Part shown: in pieces, positions 26,635-38,287 of the stretch | Layout: each line of letters begins with the position of its first letter | How positions within the stretch are numbered: position 1 is the first letter of the stretch | Assembly: GCF_000429525.1 (NCBI RefSeq) | Contig: NZ_AUCA01000020.1 | Location: forward strand, 1 to 64,000 | DNA: 64,000 nt | Direction: 5' to 3' | Source: Alicyclobacillus contaminans DSM 17975 | Lineage (GTDB): Bacteria > Bacillota > Bacilli > Alicyclobacillales > Alicyclobacillaceae | Translations under genes and position numbers: made by a program | The notes under the pieces: generated by a model | Told to the model about the DNA's origin: nothing | Databases searched by the model: none | Seen by the model: the letters and a program-made list of their open reading frames with translations, nothing else

Positions 26635-28467
26635 TTATTTCTTGTCGTCATCCACCACTTTGTAGTCCGCGTCCACCACGTTTTCGTCCGCCTTACCGGC
26701 ATCCGCAGCGCCGGTTTGTCCGGCTTGACCGGCTTGCGCCTGCTCATACAGTTTGGTGGTCAACTTGTGCACCACTTCCGTCAGCGCCTGCGAAGCAGTC
26801 TTGACGGCTTCCATATCCGTACCGGCCAGTGCGTCGCGCAGCGCCTTCTGCTTGTCTTCCGCTTCCTTCTTGAGGTCCGCGTCCACCTTGTCGCCGAGGT
26901 CCTTCAAGGTCTTCTCGGTCTGGTACAGCAGCTGATCCGCCTGGTTGCGCACTTCAATCTCTTCGCGGCGCTTCCGGTCTTCTTCCGCGTGCAACTCCGC
27001 TTCCTTCATCATGCGGTCAATCTCTTCCTTGGACAGACCGCTGGAGGCGGTGATGGTGATGCGCTGGCTCTTGCCGGTGCCGAGATCCTTGGCGGACACA
27101 TTGACAATCCCGTTGGCATCGATGTCAAATGTGACCTCAATTTGCGGAACGCCGCGCGGTGCCGGCGGGATGTCGCTCAGGGTAAAGCGACCCAACGTCT
27201 TGTTGTCGCGCGCCATCTCGCGTTCACCCTGGAGCACGTGAATCTCCACGGACGTCTGGTTGTCTGCCGCCGTCGAGAAGATCTGGCTCTTCGACGTCGG
27301 AATGGTGGTGTTTCGTTCAATCAAACGCGTGAACACCCCGCCCAGTGTCTCAATCCCGAGCGACAGCGGCGTGACGTCCAGCAACACGACGTCCTTGACC
27401 TCGCCCGTCAGCACGCCGGCCTGAATCGCCGCCCCAATGGCCACCACTTCGTCCGGGTTGACACCTTTGGAGGGCTCTTTGCCTATCAGCCGTTTGATGG
27501 CTTCCTGAACGGCGGGAATTCGCGTGGAACCGCCGACGAGAATGACCCGGTCAATGTCGTTCACGGTCAATCCCGCATCCTGCAGCGCCTGGCGCGTCGG
27601 CCCCAAGGTCGCTTCGACCAAATCGGCGGTCATTTCTTCAAACTTCGCCCGAGTCAGGTTCACTTCGAGATGCTTCGGCCCGGTTGCGTCCGCCGAGATG
27701 AACGGCAGCGAAATGGTGGTCGTCAGCGTCGAAGACAGTTCCTTCTTCGCCTTTTCTGCCGCATCTTTCAAGCGCTGCACAGCCATTTTGTCATTGCGCA
27801 GATCAATGCCGGTGTCGCGCCGGAACGTCTCCACCAAGTAATCAATGATTTTCTGGTCGAAATCGTCACCACCCAGGTGGTTGTTCCCGCTGGTCGCCTT
27901 GACTTCGAACACGCCATCGCCGAGTTCGAGAATCGAGACGTCGAAGGTCCCGCCACCCAGGTCGTAGACGAGAATGGTCTGTTCGCCCTCTTTGTCCAAG
28001 CCGTACGCCAAGGCCGCCGCCGTCGGTTCGTTGACAATCCGCAGCACTTCCAGGCCGGCGATTTTCCCAGCGTCCTTCGTGGCCTGCCGCTGGCTGTCGC
28101 TGAAATACGCGGGTACGGTAATGACCGCCTGCGTCACCGGTTCACCGAGGAACGCCTCCGCGTCCGCCTTCAGCTTGCGCAGGATCATTGCGGAAATCTC
28201 CTGCGGCGTGTACGCCTGTCCGTCCACGTGAACCTTGTGATCCGTGCCCATGTGTCGCTTGATGGAAATGATGGTCCTGTCCGGATTGGTGATGGCCTGG
28301 CGCTTGGCCACGTCCCCAATCAGCCGCTCACCGTCCTTGCTGAATGCCACCACGGACGGCGTGGTCCGACCGCCTTCGGCGTTCGGGATGACAACGGCTT
28401 CTCCGCCCTCCATCACGGCGACGCAGGAGTTCGTTGTACCCAAGTCAATCCCAATTACTTTTCCCAT
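26635..28467 (-). CDS. dnaK: Chaperone protein DnaK
   Basis: A 610-residue Hsp70. The ATPase domain starts [20 protein letters not shown] and has [14 protein letters not shown] and [10 protein letters not shown]. The substrate domain and a lid ending in a Gly/Ala/Gln-rich tail and an acidic terminus ([12 protein letters not shown]) follow. The ATG at 28467 is preceded by GGAGGGAGATACAT. It is in the hrcA-grpE-dnaK-dnaJ heat-shock series controlled by HrcA/CIRCE. Confidence 0.98.
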   Translation of the reverse strand: MGKVIGIDLGTTNSCVAVMEGGEAVVIPNAEGGRTTPSVVAFSKDGERLIGDVAKRQAITNPDRTIISIKRHMGTDHKVHVDGQAYTPQEISAMILRKLKADAEAFLGEPVTQAVITVPAYFSDSQRQATKDAGKIAGLEVLRIVNEPTAAALAYGLDKEGEQTILVYDLGGGTFDVSILELGDGVFEVKATSGNNHLGGDDFDQKIIDYLVETFRRDTGIDLRNDKMAVQRLKDAAEKAKKELSSTLTTTISLPFISADATGPKHLEVNLTRAKFEEMTADLVEATLGPTRQALQDAGLTVNDIDRVILVGGSTRIPAVQEAIKRLIGKEPSKGVNPDEVVAIGAAIQAGVLTGEVKDVVLLDVTPLSLGIETLGGVFTRLIERNTTIPTSKSQIFSTAADNQTSVEIHVLQGEREMARDNKTLGRFTLSDIPPAPRGVPQIEVTFDIDANGIVNVSAKDLGTGKSQRITITASSGLSKEEIDRMMKEAELHAEEDRKRREEIEVRNQADQLLYQTEKTLKDLGDKVDADLKKEAEDKQKALRDALAGTDMEAVKTASQALTEVVHKLTTKLYEQAQAGQAGQTGAADAGKADENVVDADYKVVDDDKK

Positions 28468-28528
28468 ATGTATCTCCCTCCACGTTCTTCGGATCTGCAT
28501 GCTTCGCCCGTCTCGGCGACTCCAGCGT

Positions 28529-29155
28529 TCACACGGTCACCTTCACCATCGCCGGACGCAGCACCTTTCCGTTCAACATGTAGCCTTTCTGCAATTCCTC
28601 AACCACCGTGCCCGGTGTTTGTCCTTCCTCCGCGGGCGCCTGCATGACGGCTTCGTGCAAGGTGGGGTCAAACGACGCCCCGACCGTGTTCATCGCCTGT
28701 ACACCGTGCTTTTCCAGCACACTAACCAGTTGGCGGTACACCATTTCGATGCCCTTGCGCAATTCGGCCACCGCCTCGTCTTCAGGCACGGATGCGAGCG
28801 CACGTTCGAGGTTATCCACAACCCCCAGCACGTCGGAGACCACTGCCTTGGTGGCGAACCGCTGCAGGTCTTCCTTTTCCTGCCGCGTGCGCCGCCGGAA
28901 ATTGTCAAAATCTGCGTGCACCCGCAGCAGCTGCCCCTTCACTTCCTCGAGCTCCCGCTCCAAGGCCGACACCGCCGCTTCGGGCGCATCGCCATCTCCA
29001 CCTTCGGCGGCTTCCGTGTCAGCCGCCGACGCCTCCAGCGTGGATTTGGCCGAGGTCTCCCCCGACGCGTCCGCAGCGGGTGTCTCTTCCGCCTGCGCGT
29101 CCACGGACTGCTCCTCCGCCTGCTTGGTTTCGTTCACGTCATGGTCTGCGGTCAC
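28529..29155 (-). CDS. grpE: Nucleotide exchange factor GrpE
   Basis: 208 residues. A long acidic, Ala-rich N-terminal tail (about 70 residues) is followed by the coiled coil ([20 protein letters not shown] and [17 protein letters not shown]) and the C-terminal beta domain ([32 protein letters not shown]). It drives ADP release from DnaK. The GTG start has GGAGG upstream. Confidence 0.96.
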   Translation of the reverse strand: MTADHDVNETKQAEEQSVDAQAEETPAADASGETSAKSTLEASAADTEAAEGGDGDAPEAAVSALERELEEVKGQLLRVHADFDNFRRRTRQEKEDLQRFATKAVVSDVLGVVDNLERALASVPEDEAVAELRKGIEMVYRQLVSVLEKHGVQAMNTVGASFDPTLHEAVMQAPAEEGQTPGTVVEELQKGYMLNGKVLRPAMVKVTV

Positions 29156-29193
29156 AATTGGTTGCCTCCTCTGTCACTGCGTCCACGGCCATT

Positions 29194-30243
29194 TCACCAG
29201 CTGCCGCCGGACAGCCGTTCCGTAATCACGTTGGACAACGCACTCGCCACGTAGTCCAGGATGTGCATCACCCTGCGGTAGTTCATGCGGGTCGGTCCAA
29301 TGACGCCGATGTTGCCCACTGGCACGCCACCGATGGAATAGGTTGCCGAAACCACCGAGCAATCCCGCAGCGGCTCCACCTCATTCTCCTGGCCAATGCG
29401 GACTTGCAGTTTGCTCCCAGCCACTGGAAGGGCGTGCTCCGCAGTGTACCAGTCCGCCTGTTCCAGCCATTCCAGCAGCGGCCGAACCTTGTCCACATCG
29501 CGAAACTCCGGCTGAGTCAGCATGTTCGCTGCACCGCCGACATACACCTTCCCCGGATTGCGATCCGTGACGGTGGCCAGCTCATCCAGCACCGCAATGG
29601 CGTCCTCGAAGTATTCCAACGTGTTCGCCATCTCGGTTGCCACCTCGCGATACAGGTGCGAGCGCAGATTTGCCAACGGCGTACCTTGCAGTTTGCTGTT
29701 CAGCAGGTTGACCATGCGCGCCACGGCGTCCGACGAAATATCCTCGGACAGATGCACCTGCCGATTCTCCACGTGACCGGCGTCCGTGACCAAAATCGCC
29801 ACCGCCGTCCCGTGGGAAAGTGGAATCAGTTGAATGTGTTTGATCTTTTCCTGGTGAATCTTCGGACCGAGCACCAGCGTCGTATACTGTGTTAACTGCG
29901 AAATCACCGTCGTTGTCTGCTGAATCACGCGTTCCACTTCGCTCATCTGTTCCTGGAACAGCGCGCGCAGGGCCACGATGGTCTCCGGATCGACCTCACT
30001 GTCGGTGGCCAGGTGATCTACGTAGAACCGATATCCTTTTTGCGACGGGATGCGTCCTGCCGATGTATGCGGTTGATCCAGATAGCCCAAGTCCTCCAAA
30101 TCGGCCATTTCGTTGCGGATGGTCGCAGGACTGATTTGGAAGCCACGATGCTTGGAGAGCGTACGTGAGCCGACTGGTTCCGCGTATCTGACGTAGTCCT
30201 CGACAATCGCGGCGAGGATCATTTTCTGCCTTTGCGTCAACAT
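29194..30243 (-). CDS. hrcA: Heat-inducible transcription repressor HrcA
   Basis: A 349-residue repressor that binds CIRCE and controls the dnaK operon. The N-terminal winged helix (LTQRQKMILAAIVEDYVRYA, ISPATIRNEMADLEDLGYL) is followed by the dimerisation domain ending in TRMNYRRVMHILDYV. The ATG at 30243 has GGGAGGG seven bases upstream. A perfect CIRCE lies about 105 bases before it, so the gene is autoregulated. Confidence 0.97.
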   Translation of the reverse strand: MLTQRQKMILAAIVEDYVRYAEPVGSRTLSKHRGFQISPATIRNEMADLEDLGYLDQPHTSAGRIPSQKGYRFYVDHLATDSEVDPETIVALRALFQEQMSEVERVIQQTTTVISQLTQYTTLVLGPKIHQEKIKHIQLIPLSHGTAVAILVTDAGHVENRQVHLSEDISSDAVARMVNLLNSKLQGTPLANLRSHLYREVATEMANTLEYFEDAIAVLDELATVTDRNPGKVYVGGAANMLTQPEFRDVDKVRPLLEWLEQADWYTAEHALPVAGSKLQVRIGQENEVEPLRDCSVVSATYSIGGVPVGNIGVIGPTRMNYRRVMHILDYVASALSNVITERLSGGSW

Positions 30244-30348
30244 GTGGCAACCCTCCCGTCGTGCAACGCACCCAATGTCCTGCACATCGCCGGATTCTCC
30301 AAAATTCAGCGGGTTCATAACACACCCTGTTTCACGCGCGACCGCTTG

Positions 30349-30375
30349 TTAGCACTCCAACACTTCGAGTGCTAA
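30349..30375. promoter_or_regulatory. CIRCE operator (HrcA binding site)
   Basis: TTAGCACTC, nine bases, GAGTGCTAA: a perfect match to the CIRCE inverted repeat. It lies just downstream of the sigma-A promoter, so HrcA binding would block initiation or early elongation. Confidence 0.98.
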
Positions 30376-30386
30376 GATACACCAAG

Positions 30387-30415
30387 AACATAGCAACATC
30401 GCGGCAAAAAGTCAA
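30387..30415 (-). promoter_or_regulatory. Sigma-A promoter of the hrcA-grpE-dnaK-dnaJ operon
   Basis: On the minus strand TTGACT (30415-30410), 17 bases, TATGTT (30392-30387). The -35 box overlaps the hemW stop codon. CIRCE begins 11 bases downstream of the -10 box. Confidence 0.8.
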
Positions 30416-31605
30416 TCTGCAAGCGCCCCGATAAATGCTTCAAACACCAGGTTCGCCACAGGCCACGCCCGATCCGTTAACACCAGTCGTTCGCCGCGCC
30501 ATTCCACCAGTTGCTTGGCCGCCAAGTCCGCAACCTCCGCGCCAAACACATCGTTCAGGTCAACGCCGTGGCGTTGCGCAAACCGGCGTCTGTCCACGCC
30601 TTCCGCCAAGCGCAGGCCGAGCATCATGGTATTCTCCATGGATTCCGCCACCGACACGGAGTGCCGCGCCGTGACCGGGCGCACACCTGCGCTCACGTGG
30701 CGGGCGTACTCCGTCAGCGAGTGCGTGTTTTCGTAGCGCTCGCCACCCACGTAGCCGTGCGCCCCCACACCGACGGCCAGGTACGGTTCGTTGTGCCAGT
30801 ACACCAGGTTGTGGGCCGCTTCGTGTCCGTGGACCGCGAAGTTGCTCACCTCGTACCGCTTCAATCCCCGCTCCGACAGCGCGGACTGGATGGCATCATA
30901 CATCTCCGCTTCCGCGTCCTCGCCGGGCAGCGGTAGAGCGCCCTTCGCCTGCCAATCGGCGAACGGCGTCCCGGTTTCCACCTTCAGCCAATAAGCGGAC
31001 ACGTGACAAATGTCGAGCGCAGCCAACGCGTCCACCGCTTCCTGCACATCCGCGAGCGTTTGCTCCGGCAGTCCGAACATCAAATCCACGTTGATCCGCT
31101 CAAACCCTGCCTGCTTCGCCAGGCGCACACTCTCCCGCACTGTATCGGCGTCGTGCAGTCGGCCGATGGCGAGCAGCAAGCGGTCGTTGAACGATTGCGC
31201 ACCGAAGCTGATGCGATTCACGCCCGCTTCCCGCAGAACGGCCAATTTCTCCGCCTGCACACTGCCCGGATTCGCCTCGACCGTGATTTCGGCGTCCGGA
31301 GATACGGGAAACGCCTGGCGCAGTCCGGTCATCAGCCGACGCCACTGCGCCGAAGACAGGACGGTCGGGGTACCGCCGCCGAAGAAGATGGTCTTCAAAG
31401 GATTGGCGGCCATCGGAGCCAGCAACGCGAACTCCTGCAGCAGATGATCCACATAGGCGTTGATCACCTGCGCCGGTGCGACGTACGTGGTGAAGTCGCA
31501 ATAGAAACACCGACTTTTACAAAATGGAATATGCACATACAACGACGTTGGCGATACGCTATGCAGGACATCTCTCGCGTTGTCCAATTCCGGTCGCTGC
31601 ATCAT
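30412..31605 (-). CDS. hemW: Radical-SAM heme chaperone HemW
   Basis: A 397-residue HemN-like protein with the motif CKSRCFYCDF (CxxxCxxC), FFGGGTPTVLS and TVEANPGS. HemW-type proteins lack the extra cysteine and activity of true coproporphyrinogen dehydrogenase and are thought to deliver heme to target proteins. Start ATG 31605 is preceded by GGAGTGAGC; an adjacent ATG at 31602 is equally possible. It starts three bases after the lepA stop. Confidence 0.93.
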   Translation of the reverse strand: MMQRPELDNARDVLHSVSPTSLYVHIPFCKSRCFYCDFTTYVAPAQVINAYVDHLLQEFALLAPMAANPLKTIFFGGGTPTVLSSAQWRRLMTGLRQAFPVSPDAEITVEANPGSVQAEKLAVLREAGVNRISFGAQSFNDRLLLAIGRLHDADTVRESVRLAKQAGFERINVDLMFGLPEQTLADVQEAVDALAALDICHVSAYWLKVETGTPFADWQAKGALPLPGEDAEAEMYDAIQSALSERGLKRYEVSNFAVHGHEAAHNLVYWHNEPYLAVGVGAHGYVGGERYENTHSLTEYARHVSAGVRPVTARHSVSVAESMENTMMLGLRLAEGVDRRRFAQRHGVDLNDVFGAEVADLAAKQLVEWRGERLVLTDRAWPVANLVFEAFIGALAD

Positions 31606-31607
31606 GC

Positions 31608-33416
<1,809 letters not shown>

Positions 33417-33446
33417 GAACATCCTCCTCCATGCAACGCCCGGTGG

Positions 33447-33800
33447 TCACTTGACCACGAATCCCACGCCAACCAAGATAATCAGCACGCCCATCCAGCG
33501 CATCAACGACACGTGTTCGCGGAACACCGCAATGGCCACGATGACCGCCACCACGTACGTCAAAGCCTGCAATGGATACACCAGACTGAGCGGCAGCTTC
33601 GACAACAGGTACACCGAGATCACGGTCGCCACCACGTACAGCAGAATGCCGCCGATGATCCATGGCGAGAACATGGCCATGAGCAGATCTGCCACGCCGT
33701 GCACGGCCCCGTGTCGACCGATGCCTATTTTCCACAGCGTCTGTCCCGTCACCAACAGACAGACGTTCACCAACAGCAACAATCCACTGACCCAATTCAT
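33447..33800 (-). CDS. Small four-helix EamA/SMR-like membrane protein
   Basis: A 117-residue protein with four predicted membrane helices (about 4-24, 38-58, 64-84, 95-115). It has the EamA/small-multidrug-resistance pattern LSLVYPLQALTYVVAVIVAI and FREHVSLMRWMGVLIILVGV. Its ATG overlaps the TGA of the upstream glycosyltransferase (ATGA). By analogy with ArnE/ArnF, a small flippase partner for a lipid-linked sugar is a reasonable inference; drug efflux cannot be excluded. Confidence 0.8.
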   Translation of the reverse strand: MNWVSGLLLLVNVCLLVTGQTLWKIGIGRHGAVHGVADLLMAMFSPWIIGGILLYVVATVISVYLLSKLPLSLVYPLQALTYVVAVIVAIAVFREHVSLMRWMGVLIILVGVGFVVK

Positions 33801-34717
33801 ACGTTTTCCACCCGGTTCAACAGCACCTGAAAGGTTTCCTTGTGCTGCTTGGCAATGGTGTCCAGAATGAATCCGCAAGTCAGCGACATCATCGAGAGCA
33901 TCACCAATCCGACCGCCAACACGGCCGACGGCAGCTTGGTGATGTAGTGCGTCGCCAGATATTCCCCAATCACGGGCAGCCCCACCACGAGCCCTAGCAG
34001 CAGGAAGATCAGCGCAAAGAAGCTGAAGAACGACAGCGGCCGATAGTCTTTGAAAATGCGGAACACGGTCCGCAGCACCCGCAGTCCGTCGCTGATGGTG
34101 TTCAGCTTCGAATAGCTGCCTTCTGGCCGGTCGCGGTAGTCAATGGGAACTTCCACAATGGTCAATTTCTTATCGAGCGCATGGAGCGTCATCTCCGTCT
34201 CAATCTCAAACCCTTCGCTGGTCACCGGCATGGTTTTGACGAAGCGGCGATTGAACACTCTGTAACCCGTCATAATATCCCGCAAGTCAGACTTGAACAG
34301 GCGGTTGATGAGTCCCTTCACCAAATGGTTGCCCATGTTGTGAAACGGGCGTTTGTTCTCCTTTTCATAAGATCCGTTGGAGTGCCGGTCCCCAATCGCC
34401 ATGTCGGCCTCTCCGGCCATCACGGGGGCGAGGAGGTCATGCACGAATTCGGCGGGGTAGGTGTCGTCTCCGTCAATCATCACGTAATAATCGGCATCGA
34501 TATCCCGAAACATGGAGCGCACCACATTGCCCTTGCCCTGCCGCCGCTCAAATCTCACCACGGCGCCCGCCTGACGTGCCAGTTCCGCGGTATTGTCCCG
34601 CGAGTTGTTGTCATACACATAAATGGTCGCGTCGGGCAACTGCGCCCGAAAATCAGAAACGACCTTCTGAATGGTCATTGCTTCATTGTAACAAGGAATC
34701 AATACTGCAATTCTCAC
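33797..34717 (-). CDS. GT2 glycosyltransferase, polyprenyl-phosphate sugar synthase type
   Basis: 306 residues. The GT-A domain has IAVLIPCYNEAMTIQKVV, the DxD-like YYVMIDGDDTYP and the MTGYRVFNRRFVKTMP and GFEIETEMTLHAL regions. Two C-terminal membrane helices follow (about 235-260 and 275-298). This is the layout of dolichyl/undecaprenyl-phosphate mannosyl or glucosyl transferases (DPM1, GtrB). GTG 34717 lies eight bases after GGAGG. It pairs with the EamA-like gene and a GT39-like gene, suggesting a lipid-phosphate-sugar pathway. The sugar is unknown. Confidence 0.88.
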   Translation of the reverse strand: MRIAVLIPCYNEAMTIQKVVSDFRAQLPDATIYVYDNNSRDNTAELARQAGAVVRFERRQGKGNVVRSMFRDIDADYYVMIDGDDTYPAEFVHDLLAPVMAGEADMAIGDRHSNGSYEKENKRPFHNMGNHLVKGLINRLFKSDLRDIMTGYRVFNRRFVKTMPVTSEGFEIETEMTLHALDKKLTIVEVPIDYRDRPEGSYSKLNTISDGLRVLRTVFRIFKDYRPLSFFSFFALIFLLLGLVVGLPVIGEYLATHYITKLPSAVLAVGLVMLSMMSLTCGFILDTIAKQHKETFQVLLNRVENV

Positions 34718-34815
34718 GCAACGCGCGCCTCCAGCATTCGACATTTCGTTCACAAGCATAGCATAAGCGGTTTGCCGTGCAAACCGCCATCCACCATCCC
34801 TCGGACGGTCCCATA

Positions 34816-36057
34816 TCAGTCCAAGAGAGCCCGTTTGTACGCCAACACCTGCGACAATTGCTGCAAGAGCAGCCCCACCCCCACAAAAATCCCCGGCATG
34901 ACCGGCAACACATAGCGCGGGAGCGGAATGAAAGGTAATTGCAGACCGACCAATACGACGAGCAGCACCGCGAACCAACGTGCTCCAACCCGGCGCACGG
35001 CAGCCCACGCCAGCCCTATCACGCCGAGGCACACCCACAGCCCGTGCAGGTGCACCCACCACAGCAACGCCCCCGACTCTCCGTACCAGGGGGAACTGAA
35101 CATCAGCCAGAGCTTGTCGATGGTGTACCACTTCAAATAGCCGAGCGGATGGTCGTGGAAACCCTGCTCAATATTGCGGATGGCCTGGGCTTCCTGCTGT
35201 TGGGCCGTGAATCCGGAGGTCGGCGTGGGGTAATGCGCCCAACTGGGCACGCTGCCGAACAGAAGCGGATTGCCGGCGTCGTCACTGGTCAAAATCAGGC
35301 GGTGCAACGTGACCAAGTTGCGGATCCACCATGGAACCAGACACAGCACAAGCGCACCGAGCGCTGCGCCAAAATGCCGGATGGCGTCCATCCAACGCCA
35401 CCGTCCCACGCGTACCTGCAGGACCATGTACAGCGCCAATCCGGCCATCACCGGCAACGGCGTTGGCCGCACCAAGACGCTCAATCCCAGCAGCAAACCG
35501 CTGACGGCCCACCGCCACATCGTGGGCCGTTCCACCGCGCGCCATACCGCCAGCACAAAGCACCAGAACAACAGGATGTACAACGTCTCGGTCAGCACCA
35601 TGGTGGATGCCACCACCTGCGGCAAATAGAGCGTCCAGACCAATGTCGCGATGCCCGCGAAGAGCGGCCTGCAGAGTCGACGCGCCACCCGATACAAAAC
35701 GAGACTGGTGCATACGGATATGACACACTGGACGAGAACGGTAAAGCGCAGGCCCGGAAGGCCATACTCGCCGTACCTCGGATACACGTGTCCCGCGAAC
35801 CATTTGCACAGTGCCACGAACAGCGGATATCCGGGCATCACCTGCGCAGCTGGCGCGGTCGACCAGTAAGTTAGCACGTGTTTTTGCAAGAGTAGATTGG
35901 CCGCATGATTGTAATACACCATGTCACCGGTCAAAGGGACGTAGGGGCTGCGCCGATACACCCACATCTGGGCTGCACAGGCCACCACCACCACCGCCAA
36001 CAACCACCAGAAATCTGGCCGCCGCGCGACCCATCGTGGCATGAGACGTTGTATCAT
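34816..36057 (-). CDS. GT39-like polytopic glycosyltransferase
   Basis: A 413-residue membrane protein with about 10 helices. It has the PMT/ArnT-like first-loop acidic residue (PLTGDMVYYNHAANLLL) and MPGYPLFVALCKWFAG, then LVPWWIRNLVTLHRLI and a C-terminal helical region. Such enzymes use polyprenyl-phosphate sugars as donors outside the membrane. ATG 36057 lies eight bases after GGGAGAG. It resembles the plus-strand gene at 38288-39604. The acceptor is unknown. Confidence 0.82.
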   Translation of the reverse strand: MIQRLMPRWVARRPDFWWLLAVVVVACAAQMWVYRRSPYVPLTGDMVYYNHAANLLLQKHVLTYWSTAPAAQVMPGYPLFVALCKWFAGHVYPRYGEYGLPGLRFTVLVQCVISVCTSLVLYRVARRLCRPLFAGIATLVWTLYLPQVVASTMVLTETLYILLFWCFVLAVWRAVERPTMWRWAVSGLLLGLSVLVRPTPLPVMAGLALYMVLQVRVGRWRWMDAIRHFGAALGALVLCLVPWWIRNLVTLHRLILTSDDAGNPLLFGSVPSWAHYPTPTSGFTAQQQEAQAIRNIEQGFHDHPLGYLKWYTIDKLWLMFSSPWYGESGALLWWVHLHGLWVCLGVIGLAWAAVRRVGARWFAVLLVVLVGLQLPFIPLPRYVLPVMPGIFVGVGLLLQQLSQVLAYKRALLD

Positions 36058-36145
36058 CCGTCGGTCTCTCCCATCGTGCACATCAAGCATGAATCCATCC
36101 GCTAGTGTACCGACACCGACTGGGAAAGACAAGCATGGCGGAGAC

Positions 36146-36793
36146 CTAGTGCACGTGAGCCTCGCCCGTGTACGCAACTGTCACCGATTCCAAGCCTTCG
36201 CGCAACACGAAGTACACAATGCCGAGCGCGGCCACCGCATCCATCCACCACCAGCCGAACAGCCACTGTGCAGCCAAGCTCACAAACAGAATCCACGACA
36301 TGTATGCGCAGGTCATGCTGCAGGCCGCATCGGCCAACAGCGCATGGCTGTGGAGCGCCGTACCGAGCCGGCGCTTCCACCGTGCCAGCCAGGGGGTGAG
36401 CAGACTCGACGCGGCCGCCACAGCGCTGCCCGCCGGACTCATCACTACTTCTGCACCACTGGCCAATTGACGGCCGGACTCCCATGAGATGTACGCGGCC
36501 AGCAGCAGCAGCGCGAAACCGCAGACGGCGGCCGCCACACGTTCAACGGCCGCCGCGACCTGGTCGCGGCCTCGCACCACTTCCGTCACTAGGCGAACCA
36601 GCAGCACAGCGCCCGAGACCCACTCCACCCCGCTGTCCAAACTGAACACGGAAAGTGCCAAACTCCCTGCAATCCATGCGGCCGCACCCCCGACAGCGAC
36701 TTCCACCATAATCCAGGCCAGCGACAGCACCTCCGCGACCACCGCCTGTCTGAGCGCGCCCTCCCGCGACAACACCGCAGCCCGGCTGTTCAC
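36146..36793 (-). CDS. Reduced cation-diffusion-facilitator-like membrane protein
   Basis: 215 residues with about six membrane helices. The first helices carry SLALSVFSLDSGVEWVSGAV, and a later block reads HSHALLADAACSMTCAYMSW, close to the HxxALxADAxHxxxD metal-site helix of CDF transporters. Several usual ligands are changed (the second His is Cys, the last Asp is absent), and there is no C-terminal cytoplasmic dimerisation domain. Transport activity is uncertain. The GTG start overlaps the stop of the upstream 36790-37287 gene, so the two are coupled. Confidence 0.6.
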   Translation of the reverse strand: MNSRAAVLSREGALRQAVVAEVLSLAWIMVEVAVGGAAAWIAGSLALSVFSLDSGVEWVSGAVLLVRLVTEVVRGRDQVAAAVERVAAAVCGFALLLLAAYISWESGRQLASGAEVVMSPAGSAVAAASSLLTPWLARWKRRLGTALHSHALLADAACSMTCAYMSWILFVSLAAQWLFGWWWMDAVAALGIVYFVLREGLESVTVAYTGEAHVH

Positions 36794-37287
36794 GGCTGGC
36801 CACTCCCCTCCGCCGTCCCAGGCAACTGTTCTACGAACAGGGTCTGCAGAACCCCGGCCAGCACTTGTCCAAACGACTGCTGCACCTGGTCTCCCAGCAA
36901 TACGCCTCCTTCATCCAACGCGTGCTGAACCGGACTGTACATTCTGTCCATCCGCTCGTTCAGCACATCGATGGCCGAAGCGGCCGTTGCGACGGATGCT
37001 CCTCCCAGTCCGCCCCCGCCCCCTTGGTCCCCTCCCGACGCCGCTGCCCCGCCGGCCAGCCCGCCCGTACCCTCGCTTCCCATCAACACGGACGTGGTCC
37101 GACCCGTCGTCGACGCATCTGAGTGCTGCACGCTCACGGGCACGGAGCCCGTCCATCCGGAGAGCGCGCGCATGGCCTCCGCGAACATGGAAAATGCCGC
37201 CGAACAGCCGCCAATCATCAAGGCGATAAACAGCGCCGCGGCCGCCCCGGTTTTCGCTCGTCGAGCCCACTCGGACATCGCAGTCAT
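36790..37287 (-). CDS. Membrane-anchored glycine-rich protein of unknown function
   Basis: I do not recognise this 165-residue protein. It has a basic N-terminus, one hydrophobic segment ending at a cysteine (about 16-31, ALFIALMIGGC, possibly a lipobox), a low-complexity Gly/Ala/Ser region (GDQGGGGGLGGAS), and a short helical C-terminus (VQQSFGQVLAGVLQTLFVE). It could be a lipoprotein or a single-pass protein facing outside. It overlaps the CDF-like gene by four bases and is transcribed divergently from the lytic transglycosylase gene. Confidence 0.6.
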   Translation of the reverse strand: MTAMSEWARRAKTGAAAALFIALMIGGCSAAFSMFAEAMRALSGWTGSVPVSVQHSDASTTGRTTSVLMGSEGTGGLAGGAAASGGDQGGGGGLGGASVATAASAIDVLNERMDRMYSPVQHALDEGGVLLGDQVQQSFGQVLAGVLQTLFVEQLPGTAEGSGQP

Positions 37288-37488
37288 TCCCACCATCTCC
37301 CGATTATCGTGCTCTGGTTTCGAGAGATGTATATGTGCAAACGTCCGAACTTATCACCCCGGTTCATAGCGTCGCACATCTTTGCTAGACTTGAACGCGG
37401 AATTTTCCGCCCGTTGGCAGGAATTTGCCTCGTGCAGCGAGAATGGTGTGGTAGATCAAGATAGAATGAAGAAAGGTGGATGTCTGCC

Positions 37489-38265
37489 ATGGCAGAGATG
37501 CCACTCGTATCCGGCGTTCTCGGCGGCATTCCGAGTGCGTCCACACCAACCCAGGTGCCATTGACAGCCAGCGGTCAGAGTTCTGACGCGACCGCCGAGG
37601 CCTCATTTGATACATGGTTGCAGTCGGCCATCGCACAATGGCTTTTGGAGGTAGAGAGTTCGCTCCCCGTCCCGGGCGCGACCGATTCGCTTTCTGATAT
37701 GGACAATAACCTGCTCGGGTCGGCGGATAGTGGGGAAACGGGTGGGCTTGCGAATCTGTCCACACTCGAGATTTTGCAATCCCTCGCCGCGCTGTCATCG
37801 GCCACGAGCATGCAGACGTCGGCAGCGGAGGCATCCGGTTTCCCGGCAGCGGCGAAGGATTCCTCCGACGCGGCGACTTCTTCGGCCATTGAATCGGCCA
37901 TCCAGACGGCCTCGGACCGCTACGGAATCCCCACTTCCATCATCCGCAGCGTGATTGAGCAGGAGTCTGGCATGAACCCAACCGCGACAAGCCCCGCAGG
38001 GGCCATCGGATTGATGCAATTGATGCCGGACACCGCCGCTGCCCTTGGGGTGAATCCCTGGGATCCGGCGCAGAATATCGACGGCGGAACGCGCTATTTG
38101 GCTCAGTTGCTGTCGCAGTTCCACGGCGATATGCGCTCGGCGCTGGCTGCGTACAACGCGGGTCCCGGTGCCGTACAGGCGTATGGAGGGGTTCCGCCCT
38201 ATCCGGAAACACAAAACTACGTGCAGCAGGTCCTCAGCCGTGCCAACGCACTGGCCGACGTCTGA
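37489..38265 (+). CDS. SLT-type lytic transglycosylase
   Basis: 258 residues. A Ser/Ala/Thr-rich N-terminal 130 residues without a clear signal peptide is followed by a goose-lysozyme-like SLT domain. SVIEQESGMNPTATSPAGAI holds the catalytic Glu, then GLMQLMPDTAAALG and ALAAYNAGPGAVQAYGG. It cleaves peptidoglycan glycan strands to 1,6-anhydro ends. ATG 37489 has AAAGGTGG nine bases upstream. The lack of a signal peptide suggests export by another route, release inside the spore compartment, or a misjudged start. It occupies the place of spoIIP between lepA and gpr. Confidence 0.88.
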   Translation: MAEMPLVSGVLGGIPSASTPTQVPLTASGQSSDATAEASFDTWLQSAIAQWLLEVESSLPVPGATDSLSDMDNNLLGSADSGETGGLANLSTLEILQSLAALSSATSMQTSAAEASGFPAAAKDSSDAATSSAIESAIQTASDRYGIPTSIIRSVIEQESGMNPTATSPAGAIGLMQLMPDTAAALGVNPWDPAQNIDGGTRYLAQLLSQFHGDMRSALAAYNAGPGAVQAYGGVPPYPETQNYVQQVLSRANALADV

Positions 38266-38287
38266 TGCGGCCGCAAGGAGGGACCGA

